Below, piece by piece: positions 33,882-44,110 of a DNA stretch of 64,000 bases. Numbering within the stretch: the first letter of the stretch is position 1; each line of letters starts with the position of its first letter. The notes under the pieces are model-generated. The model worked only from the letters and a program-made list of their open reading frames with translations. It ran no database searches and had not been told where the DNA came from. Made by a program: the position numbers and the translations under genes. Source of the stretch: Adiantum capillus-veneris (taxonomy: Eukaryota; Streptophyta; Polypodiopsida; Polypodiales; Pteridaceae); NCBI GenBank assembly GCA_014529385.2, contig CM043952.1, positions 57,246,619-57,310,618 of the forward strand, written 5' to 3'.

Positions 33882-35025
33882 TGTCAGGAGTTTTTTGGAG
33901 CAAGGGATTGCGCATATGTACATACCCATGCATGGTGCATCAAATAAAGTATTGCCCATTTTCCAGAGCCAGGTGGTTACGTGGGGCCCACATGTGTACA
34001 GGTAGGACACCATGTACATAGTGCATCGATTTTCATCGTTACTAGTACCATTGTGTTTTTCTACAATAAGGAGGAGTTGGTAGCGCGTAAAACTTCTCGA
34101 GGAAGCTATCCGCGGGCCGACGACGTGAGGTCAGCAGGTGCGTCAGATGGCATCTAGTGGCGTCAGGAGGGCGAACGAGGTCAATATTTGCACGTAGATG
34201 AGGACGGACACAACGTGGGTGTTTGCTTGTGAGAATTATGCAGAAAGGTCATCATGAGGACCTTTTTTTGGGGCCACTTCATGTGGTGGCGAGATGCATT
34301 ATTGGAAAAAAGCTGAGTGCCAGGTGTGCGAATGATGCAAAAAGGTGACAACTATGCACTGCGAGGTCAGTTTTTGGCCTGTTCGGGGTCCGTTTGAGGT
34401 CATCTAAAAGGCCAAGGGTGCCCAACTAATAAAGCTAAGTGTGGGAACTGAAAAAACTGAGAGAAGACCAGAAAAAACGTGGAGAAGAGAGGAGGAACAG
34501 CCGCAGGTGTGTTTTTGCTCATTTTGGAGCCTGTTTTGGCCGTAAACTGCTCATCCGATGTCGGATTTGAGCACTTTGACATTGTAGAGTGGGGTTTTGG
34601 GCCGTTCCGGACGCGATGGCGCTGTCCATTTTGCAAAATTCCTCACTCTTTTTCTGCTGTTTTTCTGTGTAATCTTCTCCGGTGAGTGAAGCTTCTTCTC
34701 CAATTTGTGATTGTATCTGGTATCTTGTACCCATATTGTGTGAGCTGTTTGCCCCATTGGTGTTGTCCCAAGCTCAATTGTATCTAAACATCAGAAATTC
34801 TCCTCTTTTGAGCTGAGTTTTTTGGGTGTGTGTGTGTGTGTGTGTGTGTCTGTGTGGAGTGGGCAAGTGGATAGTCTCTCTCCTCTCACTCCAGAGATGT
34901 GTTCCCTGTCTCGGCCAGGTGTGTTGTGTAAGTCGAGTGGTGCCCCATAGTGTGTGTGTGTATCTTTCCAAGAGTGTGTGTCGGGTCGTTATAGAGGCGT
35001 TGTGTGTGTTTTCATCCCGCTCACA
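33882..35025 (+). repeat. Gy1 5' LTR (1144 bp)
   Basis: It starts tgtcaggagttttttgg and ends cccgctcaca. A (GT)n tract lies at about 34826-34849. It is nearly identical to 41476-42617. Confidence 0.95.
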
Positions 35026-35031
35026 TTCTTT

Positions 35032-35049
35032 TGGCGCCTCCACGGAGGA
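35032..35049 (+). promoter_or_regulatory. Gy1 primer binding site candidate
   Basis: TGGCGCCTCCACGGAGGA begins six bases after the LTR. The first seven bases match the other gypsy primer sites here. The rest diverges and is self-complementary (CCTCC...GGAGG), so the primer tRNA is uncertain. Confidence 0.55.
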
Positions 35050-35096
35050 TCTTCTTCGAGTACCTTCTGCTTCGAGCTTCAAGCTTCGAGATTCGG

Positions 35097-35190
35097 GGTT
35101 ACAGGTTACAGGTTACAGGTTACGGTTACAGGTACAGGTACAGGTACAGGTACAAGTACAGGTGATTCACACAGGTACAGGTAGCTGGAG
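35097..35190 (+). repeat. Short tandem repeat (GTTACAG/GTACAG)n in the Gy1 leader
   Basis: About four copies of a seven-base unit ggttaca grade into about seven copies of a six-base unit ggtaca, less than 100 bp behind the primer site. The rest of the leader up to 36038 shows no ORF I would call. Confidence 0.85.
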
Positions 35191-36038
35191 TACAGTGATA
35201 TACTAGCAGTGATGTCACTTGCAGTTGTTGTGGGAATGCATCACTTGGCGCCTATTTGAGCGCATTGTCTGTTGGATTGTACGTTACTTGTGGAAACTGC
35301 CATTGTACGCCTTTGTGGAGCCATATATGGTTTTATTTGGCAGTCCCAGCCATTTCTGAGACTTGGTCTGGAAGATAGTCATTTCTGAGACTTGACTATA
35401 CGCGATTTGCATTAGCTTCGTGTGAGGGTCGATAGCGTGAGGTTTTTATTGAGCTGGGGGATTCTCAAATGTGGAGATCCTTTCGGTGATACAGGTAGCT
35501 GGAGCACCCTTTTCGTGACCTCGCCATAGGTTATGTACTAGTGAGTCCTACTTGATGCTCGGGTTCTATTGTTGACAGTTTATGCATACATAGACAGTCT
35601 ATATTTTGGGTTCCTACTGCTCTACTTCTGGGGAAACTCTGTCGAAATTTTCCCAAGTTATGATGGCTGGTTTTTTGGTATTTTGAGCCATTTATGCTGT
35701 TATGCTGCTGAAATTTTGGCAAAATCAGAGGTTGAGTCAGGTGTGCCTTCTTGGGAGCTTCATGGTTGGCTTTAATGGATGATCAAAATGGCCCTCAGTT
35801 CACTCCTTTTCATTTAACGCAAAGAATTCAGATTAATGTTCATGTGTCCAGGAAGATCTTTTTCCAGCAGCGCATAGTCTTTATGTTTGGGCCAAGAAGA
35901 TTGAGAGAGATCCTGGAATGTCCTTTGCCTGTTGTCATTCCGATGATCAACTATGAAAACTCATTTGATGTGCATGTGTTTGTCCTTATCTAAAGTTGAG
36001 CTCCATTGAAGTTTCTAGGGATTGGGAAGTGAAAAGTT

Positions 36039-37844
36039 TTGGGTTCTTGCACGTGTGTTCGAAGGGGTTCTCAAAGCATCATAATTTGGGTAGCCATGGC
36101 TTTCTCTTATCCCGAGTTTCATGGAAGAAGTGATGAAGATGTGGAAGAATTTTTGGAAAAGATGGAGGTTGCCTGCATTAGCAACCAGATTCATGACCCT
36201 ACGCAAATGTTACGCCTTCTCCAAATTTGTTTGAAGAGTGATGCACGAGCTTGGTCCAAAGCATTTGAAGAGGAGTTGCGTATGGCTGATCCACCTATAA
36301 GATTGAGTTGGGACAATCTAAGGCATGGATTGGAAGTGGAGTTTGTGAAGATAGAAGACCCTGACAAAGTGTGGCAAGAAGTACAGGCTTTGGTGCAAAA
36401 GGAAGGTGAGCCAGTAGATGCGTACATACGTAAGTTTTCATTGGCATGGGAGCGAATGTGCAAGGCTTTAGCACCACAGGTACCCCCGCCTGACATGATG
36501 AAGAAGGACAGGTTCTTGGCTGGTCTTTGGGAGAATATACGTTGGAGAGTAGAGCTAAAGAAGCCTAGGACATATGAAGATGCACTAGAGGTAGCAAGGA
36601 ACAAAGAGTGGAAGCTGAGGAAAATGAGCCAGTTAGGGGTGGAGTCTTTGCCAATGAGGTCTGAATTTCAGCCTATAGAGTCTTTACAAGGGCGCATGTC
36701 AAGGGTTCATCATGAACCAGTGGTTCCTGTTACTACTCAGGTTATGCCAGCAGTGGTCACTACAACAGTGCAAGATGATGGCCTAAGGCAAGACATGAGG
36801 CAAGTGGTTGATCTGATGAAGAATCTCAGCCTAAACATGCTAGGTCAAGTGGGAAATAATCGAGGTCGAGGGCGGTTTGCAAATCAGCCAGGAGGTGAAG
36901 AAAGACCTAGGAATGGTGCTGGACAAAGTAATAGTAGGTTTTGGAGGCAGACGCCCACATGTTATAATTGTGGAGAGTTGGGTCACATCAGCCCGCAATG
37001 TGATAAGCCACCAAGGATGGGGGGAGACATGTATCCATTGCCAAGACAGGTGCTAACTAGATCAAATGATTATGGCATCGAAATTAAGGGAGACGAAGGA
37101 ACCAGTGGACTGACCCAGGAGGAAAAGGGAAAGACAAAAGTGCTAAGTGTAGTCACCTTGGAGAAGGCATCAAAGCTAGAGGATACATTAGTGATGCCTA
37201 TTGGGAAGAGGACCACAGAGGATAAGGAAGGAAGAAGTGCCCCAGGTCCTAGTAAGAAGAAAGGAAAGAGCCATGAAGGCGAGGATGTCAAGGCCAAGAG
37301 GAAAAGGAGAGCTCGTCGAAAGTTTCATGTTTCAGATTTTCCACTAGGGGATGGGCAATTAAGCTATGACTTGAAGGAGGATCTGACGAGCAGGAAGGCA
37401 GATGTTACTTTTGGGCAGCTTATAGAGATGGTGCCTAAGCTAAAGCGACAGTGGAAGAGGATGGTTAACCCAATGGAGAAAGAGCCAGAGAGAGGTTCAG
37501 TGAAGGTGTTGGCAATGGACGAGCTACCAGACATTTGTCCAATAGTAGATGTGTGGCATAAAAGGAAAAATTTGGGACAAGGTTATGTGGATGGCGGAGC
37601 CCAAATATGCGTCATAACACACTCATGCGTTGAGAAGATGGGTCTCACAGTGGCTGGGGTGTCAGGTTTTCGGATCAGATTGGCAAACCATCAAAAAGTA
37701 AAATGCTTGGGTGTTGTAAAGAGCTTAGAAGTGGAGGCATATGATGCAAAGGCAGTGGTTGATTTTCATGTGATGCCAGCAGGGTTGGGAGCATATCCTA
37801 TTATACTGGGCAGACCATGGTTACGTGCAGTGGGAGCTGTTTAA
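36039..37844 (+). CDS. Gy1 gag with protease
   Basis: The open frame has 601 residues. A capsid region (PEFHGRSDEDVEEFLEKMEV, later RKFSLAWERMCKAL) is followed by one CCHC zinc knuckle CYNCGELGHISPQC from residue 308, a lysine-rich linker (residues 380-440), and a retropepsin domain with VDGGAQICVI (Asp518) and IILGRPWLRAVG at the end. Gly replaces the usual Ser/Thr after the catalytic Asp, as in the Gy3 protease. The first Met is at 36039; the Met at 36093 (MAFSYPEF) fits better with related gags. The ORF ends in TAA (37842-37844) just inside the conserved end of the protease, and the same frame continues as pol. Confidence 0.92.
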   Translation: MGSCTCVRRGSQSIIIWVAMAFSYPEFHGRSDEDVEEFLEKMEVACISNQIHDPTQMLRLLQICLKSDARAWSKAFEEELRMADPPIRLSWDNLRHGLEVEFVKIEDPDKVWQEVQALVQKEGEPVDAYIRKFSLAWERMCKALAPQVPPPDMMKKDRFLAGLWENIRWRVELKKPRTYEDALEVARNKEWKLRKMSQLGVESLPMRSEFQPIESLQGRMSRVHHEPVVPVTTQVMPAVVTTTVQDDGLRQDMRQVVDLMKNLSLNMLGQVGNNRGRGRFANQPGGEERPRNGAGQSNSRFWRQTPTCYNCGELGHISPQCDKPPRMGGDMYPLPRQVLTRSNDYGIEIKGDEGTSGLTQEEKGKTKVLSVVTLEKASKLEDTLVMPIGKRTTEDKEGRSAPGPSKKKGKSHEGEDVKAKRKRRARRKFHVSDFPLGDGQLSYDLKEDLTSRKADVTFGQLIEMVPKLKRQWKRMVNPMEKEPERGSVKVLAMDELPDICPIVDVWHKRKNLGQGYVDGGAQICVITHSCVEKMGLTVAGVSGFRIRLANHQKVKCLGVVKSLEVEAYDAKAVVDFHVMPAGLGAYPIILGRPWLRAVGAV

Positions 37845-40800
37845 GATTGGCGACATGGTACAATTAGCCTCTATGGAAAGACAGGTACCAAGAAGCTTTA
37901 TAATATGGACACAAGGAAACGATTAGAGGAGCTTTATGAAGATGAGGATGAGTCTAGTGATGAAGACTCTTCCACGGTGACAGATGAGGACAGTGATAGC
38001 ACTACCAGCAGTGATGAGGATGTTGATGTTGCATTTCTTTTGATGGATAAAGAAATCCAGGAGTGTGGTTTAGTCGCATTTGCGAATGAAGTTGAAGATG
38101 AAAGTGAAGGACCTTATGAAGTGATTGAAGGGCTGATGCAAACCAAGGTTGAGTTGTCAAAAAAGCAGGAATTAATGACGCAAATGATTAGTGGAGACCT
38201 CTCAGCTATGGAGAAGGATATATTTTTGCATATGCTGGCTAGTTTTCCTGATTTGTTCATTACTTCATATGAAGAGATCAGAGGGTTCAAGGGCGAAGAG
38301 ATGCATATAGAGCTGAAAGAAGGTTCTAAGCCAGTGCGGCAAAGGCTAAGAAGGATGGGTCAAGAGCAAATGGAAGCCTTGCGGGAAGAGGTGGACAAGT
38401 TATTGAAGGCAGGGTTCATAGTCCCTGTGGAGACCACAGAATGGGTGAGTCCAGTAGTAGTCAGTCCAAAGAAGGATGGGAAGTGGAGGATTTGTGTAGA
38501 TTTTAAGCCCTTAAACGCAGCCACAAAGAAGAACCCATATCCTCTTCCATTCATCGATCAGATCTTGGATTCAGTGGCAGGTTATGAGAGGTACAGTGTG
38601 TGTGATGGTTTTTCAGGCTATTTTCAATTGAAGATTGCTCTTAAAGACCGCACAAAGACAACTTTTATTACGCCATGGGGCTGCTATTGCTACACAGTGT
38701 TGCCGTTTGGGTTGTCAAATGGACCATCTTTCTATCAAGAAAGAGCAAATTGGGTGCTGGAACCATTCATTGGTAGTTGTGTTAAGGCTTTTATGGACGA
38801 CTTCTGTGTCTATAGCAGTAGGGCTGAGCATCATGAGAAGTTGCAGATGGTATTGGCTCGATATGATGAATGTGGAGGACAACTAAATCCAAAGAAATGT
38901 CATCTAGCACAGCCAAGGGTGAAGTTATTGGGCCATATGGTGTCAGAAAATGGCATTGAGGCTGATCCAGATAAGGTGAAGTCTATTATTCTTCTTCCAT
39001 CACCTATGAGTACGAAGCAATTGGCAACCTTTATACACAAAGTGAAGTACATGGCACGGTTTATTCCATTGTCTTCGCAGCTTCTTTATCCATTACAACA
39101 AGTGGCAAAGCATGATCCATTGCAATGGGATGACAAGTGTGAAGAAGTGTTTCAAGAGGTGAAAGAGGTGTTAGGGGGGTTGTCAGCCATGCAGGCTCCT
39201 GATTGGGAGAAAGTTTTTTATGTAAATCCATCAGTAGGGGATGATGCCATTGGAGCCATGCTATTGCAAAAGGGGAAGGGCAGCCATTATATGAGGCCAG
39301 TGTATTGTGCAAGCCGAGTGAAGTTGGTAGCGGAGAGAAAGTTATCGGAAGTAGAGCTAGTGATGGCTAGTGTAATATTTGCTTGTCGACGATTTCGTCA
39401 TTACTTGCTACCACGGCCTTTTGTTTTCTTGACGAGTTATGCCTTTTTGCCACAGTTAATTAATGGTATTAACATGTCAAATGTGGTGAAGAAATGGGTA
39501 ATTGAGCTGCAAGAGTTTGAGTTCTCTTTTCTAGTGGAAGATAGTACAAGGGCTACCCTAGCTGATTTGTTGACCTACAAGGAGAATCCCCTTATTGTTA
39601 AGGAAGAGGTGGTGAGAAAGGTAGTTGAAGAAGTGCCACAGATCAGCAATGCACATGTGTTGTTCTTTGATGGTTCATACAGAAAGAGCCATGATGCAGC
39701 TTCAGGGGGTATAGCACTTTATGATCCAGAGGGGAAGCTAGTATGCAAGAGAGGGTTCAAATTGGATGCTCATAGTAACAATGAGGCTGAATATGCTACA
39801 TTGGAAGCCGGATTACACATTTGTTTGAAGCATGGGCTTCGAAGGTTGAGCATAAAAGGTGATGCCTTGTTAGTGGTGAAGCAAGTGTTGGGTGTGTGGA
39901 AGAGCAAGAACACCTCATTGAAGGAAATGTGCTTCAGAATTAAAGGCCTGTTAAAAAAGTTTGAAGCATGGAGTATCAGACACATTGAACGTGCTCTAAA
40001 TGGAGAGGCACATGAAGCAGCTCAAGGCATGATTGGGGAGCTATTTGTGTTGAGGACCACTTTACCTCTTTATCATGGCCGGGAAAGTTTGGCTCAAGAA
40101 GAGGAGTTTTTGCTAACAGGAATCATTCCAAAGGAGATTCAGAAGTCTAAGAAGTATGGCTTTGTGCGTAGAGCATACAGGTACAAATTGATTGGTGATG
40201 TCTTATACATGAAAGGGGTTGATCTCGTGTTGAGACGTGTACCTTGGCGGGAGGAGCTTTACAGAGTGTTGGAAGAGAATCACGAAGGCGCATGTGGTGG
40301 CCATTTTGCTCTAAAGATCACCTTGCATAAGATTTTGCAAGAGGGGTATGTATGGCCTAGTTTGCACAAGGATGTTCACCATTGGTGTAGGTCTTGCAAT
40401 AGGTGTCAAGCATTTGGGAAGAGAGTGTTGAAGCCAGAGCTACGAAAAACCATTATGGCGTTTGATGTGTTTGAAAAGTGGGGAATTGATGCAATAGGCC
40501 CGTTACCTATCACAAGCAGGGGCAAAAGCTATATCTTGACGGCAGTGGACTATCTCTCTAGATGGGCAGAGGCTATAGCAGTAAAACAGATCACTGCAAA
40601 GGATGTGGAAAAATTTGTGTATGATGAAATATGTTGCAAGTTTGGGGTGCCACTGGAGTTACTTTCAAATAAGGGGCCTGGCTTTAGAGCTAAACTGCTA
40701 GATTTTTTATGTGCAAAGATGAAGATTAGGCACCAGCATACCACTCCTTATTACCCGCAGTGTAATGGCTTGAATGAAAGATTCAATGGTGAGTTGGTAC

Positions 40801-41447
40801 AGATTCTTTCGAAAGTGACAAAGCACCAAGGAAAGAATTGGGATTTGGAATTGCCTAGTGCATTATGGGCTTACCGTACTTCGGTGAAGACAGGTACAGG
40901 GTTCACTCCATTTCATTTGGTGTATGGAAAGGAAGCACTATTGCCTGTGGAGGTAGAGTTGCCTGCGGTCAAGATGTTAGAGAAGTTGCTTGGGCCGCCT
41001 AGTGATGCATTCAAAGAGAGGCTCTTGCAGTTACAAGAGGTCCAATTGGATAGGATGAGCGCTTTGGAGCATTATGGGCAGAGGCAGGATAAGGCTTTGA
41101 CAAAGCTAAATGAAAAGGTCAAAAGTAAGGGTATCAAGCAACATGACTTGGTTTTGCGCTACAACAGTAAGCTGGACAACACCTTCCAAAAGAAGTTTCA
41201 AATTAAGTGGGAAGGCCCTTTCAAGGTAGTAGAGTGTTTTCCAAATGGCACATATCAGCTGGCTAACCTGGATGGTGTTCTACATAAGTCAAGGGTAAAT
41301 GGATTGCGTCTTAAATTGTATCATGCTAGATTGATGATGGTGGAACAAGATGAGTTGTCGGTGGAGCAAGAAATGTTGGTGAAGGATGAGGAGACTTGTG
41401 ATGCGGCGAGTCTCATATCTCTCTTTGCTGCTGCTGATCATGAATGA
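37845..41447 (+). CDS. Gy1 pol: RT, RNase H, second RNase H, integrase
   Basis: The frame continues from the gag TAA without shift; the first Met is at 37905 (1180 residues from there). An acidic linker is followed by RT (WVSPVVVSPKKDGKWRICVD; catalytic Asp pair in FMDDF at residues 298-299), a degenerate gypsy RNase H, then a second RNase H of the plant/archaeal type (FFDGS with Asp589, NNEAEY, IKGDALLV), and integrase with an HHCC finger (CRSCNRC). The integrase triad reads Asp862, Asn922, Glu958, with exactly 35 residues between the last two, so the second catalytic Asp is replaced. A dual RNase H is typical of the Tat lineage of plant gypsy elements. Confidence 0.93.
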   Translation, partial: DWRHGTISLYGKTGTKKLYNMDTRKRLEELYEDEDESSDEDSSTVTDEDSDSTTSSDEDVDVAFLLMDKEIQECGLVAFANEVEDESEGPYEVIEGLMQTKVELSKKQELMTQMISGDLSAMEKDIFLHMLASFPDLFITSYEEIRGFKGEEMHIELKEGSKPVRQRLRRMGQEQMEALREEVDKLLKAGFIVPVETTEWVSPVVVSPKKDGKWRICVDFKPLNAATKKNPYPLPFIDQILDSVAGYERYSVCDGFSGYFQLKIALKDRTKTTFITPWGCYCYTVLPFGLSNGPSFYQERANWVLEPFIGSCVKAFMDDFCVYSSRAEHHEKLQMVLARYDECGGQLNPKKCHLAQPRVKLLGHMVSENGIEADPDKVKSIILLPSPMSTKQLATFIHKVKYMARFIPLSSQLLYPLQQVAKHDPLQWDDKCEEVFQEVKEVLGGLSAMQAPDWEKVFYVNPSVGDDAIGAMLLQKGKGSHYMRPVYCASRVKLVAERKLSEVELVMASVIFACRRFRHYLLPRPFVFLTSYAFLPQLINGINMSNVVKKWVIELQEFEFSFLVEDSTRATLADLLTYKENPLIVKEEVVRKVVEEVPQISNAHVLFFDGSYRKSHDAASGGIALYDPEGKLVCKRGFKLDAHSNNEAEYATLEAGLHICLKHGLRRLSIKGDALLVVKQVLGVWKSKNTSLKEMCFRIKGLLKKFEAWSIRHIERALNGEAHEAAQGMIGELFVLRTTLPLYHGRESLAQEEEFLLTGIIPKEIQKSKKYGFVRRAYRYKLIGDVLYMKGVDLVLRRVPWREELYRVLEENHEGACGGHFALKITLHKILQEGYVWPSLHKDVHHWCRSCNRCQAFGKRVLKPELRKTIMAFDVFEKWGIDAIGPLPITSRGKSYILTAVDYLSRWAEAIAVKQITAKDVEKFVYDEICCKFGVPLELLSNKGPGFRAKLLDFLCAKMKIRHQHTTPYYPQCNGLNERFNGELVQILSKVTKHQGKNWDLELPSALWAYRTSVKTGTGFTPFHLVYGKEALLPVEVELPAVKMLEKLLGPPSDAFKERLLQLQEVQLDRMSALEHYGQRQDKALTKLNEKVKSKGIKQHDLVLRYNSKLDNTFQKKFQIKWEGPFKVVECFPNGTYQLANLDGVLHKSRVNGLRLKLYHARLMMVEQDELSVEQEMLVKDEETCDAASLISLFAAADHE

Positions 41448-41453
41448 TCTAGC

Positions 41454-41475
41454 AGGCTAGGGGATGGGCAAATTA
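41454..41475 (+). promoter_or_regulatory. Gy1 polypurine tract
   Basis: aggctaggggatgggcaaa lies directly before the 3' LTR. Confidence 0.8.
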
Positions 41476-42617
41476 TGTCAGGAGTTTTTTGGAGCAAGGG
41501 ATTGCGCATATGTACATACCCATGCATGGTGCATCAAATAAAGTATTGCCCATTTTCCAGAGCCAGGTGGTTACGTGGGGCCCACATGTGTACAGGTAGG
41601 ACACCATGTACATAGTGCATCGATTTTCATCGTTACTAGTACCATTGTGTTTTTCTACAATAAGGAGGAGTTGGTAGCGCATAAAACTTCTCGAGGAAGC
41701 TATCCGCGGGCCGACGACGTGAGGTCAGCAGGTGCGTCAGATGGCATCTACTGGCATCAGGAGGGCGAACGAGGTCAATATTTGCACGCAGATGAGGACG
41801 GACACAACGTGGGTGTTTGCTTGTGAGAATTATGCAGAAAGGTCATCATGAGGACCTTTTTTTGGGGCCACTTCACGTGGTGGCGAGATGCATTATTGGA
41901 AAAAAGCTGAGTGCCAGGTGTGCGAATGATGCAAAAAGGTGACAACTATGCACTGCGAGGTCAGTTTTTGGCCTGTTCGGGGTCCGTTTGAGGTCATCTA
42001 AAAGGCCAAGGGTGCCCAACTAATAAAGCTAAGTGTGGGAACTGAAAAAACTGAGAGAAGACCAGAAAAAACGTGGAGAAGAGAGGAGGAACAGCCGCAG
42101 GTGTGTTTTTGCTCATTTTGGAGCCTGTTTTGGCCGTAAACTGCTCATCCGATGTCGGATTTGAGCACTTTGACATTGTAGAGTGGGGTTTTGGGCCGTT
42201 CCGGACGCGATGGCGCTGTCCATTTTGCCAAATTCCTCACTCTTTTTCTGCTGTTTTTCTGTGTAATCTTCTCCGGTGAGTGAAGCTTCTTCTCCAATTT
42301 GTGATTGTATCTGGTATCTTGTACCCATATTGTGTGAGCTGTTTGCCCCATTGGTGTTGGCCCAAGCTCAATTGTATCTAAACATCAGAAATTCTCCTCT
42401 TTTGAGCTGAGTTTTTTGGGTGTGTGTGTGTGTGTGTGTGTCTGTGTGGAGTGGGCAAGTGGATAGTCTCTCTCCTCTCACTCCAGAGATGTGTTCCCTG
42501 TCTCGGCCAGGTGTGTTGTGTAAGTCGAGTGGTGCCCCATAGTGTGTGTGTGTATCTTCCCAAGAGTGTGTGTCGGGTCGTTATAGAGGCATTGTGTGTG
42601 TTTTCATCCCGCTCACA
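41476..42617 (+). repeat. Gy1 3' LTR (1142 bp)
   Basis: Nearly identical to 33882-35025. Differences include G/A changes at about 41687 and 42592, and one fewer GT unit. Confidence 0.95.
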
Positions 42618-42621
42618 ACGG

Positions 42622-42808
42622 GAAGCGTTGGGCAGTCACCAAGCCTCCTATTCACTCGGTGCTCACTCCACTATCGCTTGTATAATGACTTCAACACCAA
42701 GCGATGGGGAGCGTTGGTAGTCACCAAGCCTCCTATTCGCTCGGCGCTGACTCCACTGTCGCTTGTAATGACTTTAACACCAAAAAGGGTATCCGTTGTT
42801 GGTTAACA
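42622..42808 (-). repeat. Gy3 5' LTR, second part
   Basis: Continues the LTR broken at 33881. It matches 17195-17288 and has the tandem aagcgttggg...cctcctattc unit. It ends ggttaaca, followed by the AACAT target duplication. Together with the first part the LTR is 795 bp. Confidence 0.88.
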
Positions 42809-42813
42809 AACAT

Positions 42814-42897
42814 GCATGCATCATGGACAGTAGAATCATAAGTACACTCTGCACTAAAAGCCAACTCTGCATCTACATAAGCATCACAATCTCCTTT
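42814..42897 (-). pseudogene. Copia internal fragment at the Gy3 insertion site
   Basis: Positions 42854-42897 match 45626-45669, the end of copia gag, over the same 44 bp length with several substitutions. From there the minus-strand sequence leads across the AACAT duplication into 16534, where copia coding continues. It shows that the copia element was continuous here before Gy3 inserted. Confidence 0.6.
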
Positions 42898-44110
42898 GTT
42901 AGGGGCTCACAGCCTTAACAGAGATTCAATAAGAGAGACATACAATGCAGTGGAAAGAAATGAGAGTAGACTGCACATTAAGTCATACAATTGCATAGCA
43001 AATGAATAATAGAGACCATGATTGAGAGAAAGAAGGTATCAATTAACTATGTATTCTCATCATCATCATCAAATTACAAACCCAAAACAGACACGTACAA
43101 CTGCAAGAAGCCCAACTACAAACTGCTTGTTGGTTACACCAAAAAATTGTTGCACGCCATGAGAAAACACAGGTATTTAAAACTACCTAGGGAGTAAGCA
43201 CTTGTGTAAACATGCCCCTAAGGTTTAAAACTAAGACCTTAGTTACAATCAAAAAGGTAAATACCCTAACACATCAGGCACTAACACATGGCACACCCGG
43301 TGGGCAATGTTTAACAAAGATTGTGAGAACCCATTCCTTGATCAGAAATATCAACGCTAAAATGATCTTCAGCTTTAGTACGCTACTCCTTTGCATTTTC
43401 TCCTTCAATTACAATTGTCTTACCATCTCCACTAGTTCCTGCATCCACTTTAGCTTTAGTTCCTTCCATTGTAACCTCAATATTCTCCTTAGTGATTATA
43501 TCCGCAACAATAGTCAGTACTAGATCTTGAAGTTGATGTTGTCCACCTACATCATTTGCCTCTTCATATGTTGCAAATCTAACTGTAATTGCATCTTTAG
43601 TTGACTATATCTGAACTTCGGTTTCAATTTTATCCAACATTGCAATATCACACTGAGCATGCAGATGTTATCTTTCTTCAATGAGCCAAAGAAGTTGCTT
43701 CAGGGCAAGGGATTGATGGTAGAAGCACATGAACATGGCTCACATTTCATGCCCTTACATATGTTTTAGTATGCCATGCTTGTATTGAAACAAAAGAATA
43801 TTTGTTACTAAAAAGAGATCCTTGGTTTTCAAAAACACAAATTTGTCAGTTTGTTGATTTAGATCATTTCACTATTCACATTGATGTTAAACTTGGTAGG
43901 TAAACTATTTGTTTAGTGTCAATTGTGTCCATGAAAGAGAAGTGCAAGTACCTATTTTGGATGTGTGAAGGAGCTACATGTAAGCAGTTCAGACCTATCT
44001 CAAAGCACTTCATAACATGAAGCACTTCTAGTCTGAAGTCTAACCACTTGGTCAGCACATTCTACTTATCTATTGAGCAATTTGAATTTATCACTAAGCA
44101 ACAAGCTTAC
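42898..44110. other. Unassigned DNA
   Basis: I see no gene I can support. It adjoins the exon remnants on the right, so part may be intron or 3' sequence of that gene. Confidence 0.5.

Larger units (their letters stand above)
33882..42617 (+). mobile_element. Gy1: young Ty3/gypsy element with dual RNase H
   Basis: It has two LTRs (33882-35025 and 41476-42617), a primer site, a gag-protease ORF, a pol ORF and a polypurine tract, all in order on the plus strand. A 4 bp duplication acgg lies at 33878-33881 and 42618-42621. Removing the element and one acgg restores a sequence colinear with the same place in the other Gy3 LTR (aagcga-ggg-agcgttggg near 17180). By eye the LTRs differ by about nine substitutions and one microsatellite step in 1.14 kb, so the insertion is recent. 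Confidence 0.95.
16540..42808 (-). mobile_element. Gy3: degenerate Ty3/gypsy element interrupted by Gy1
   Basis: The ends are TG...CA LTRs at 16540-17288 (3' LTR) and 33274-33881 plus 42622-42808 (5' LTR, split by Gy1). A perfect 5 bp target duplication AACAT lies at 16535-16539 and 42809-42813. The primer site TGGCGCC (33269-33263) and the polypurine tract (17303-17289) sit at the right places for minus-strand orientation. Gag (32302-28501) and a truncated protease are homologous to Gy2. Its own RT to integrase region is missing or replaced; a related pol remnant (Gy4) and other DNA fill 18807-28199. LTR copies differ in length (749 against 795 bp), so it is older than Gy1 and Gy2. Confidence 0.85.

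Noticed and set aside
35026..36038. Small frames in the Gy1 leader (for example 35751-35993)
   Set aside because: They are short and without similarity, and leader sequence of this length is normal for gypsy elements.
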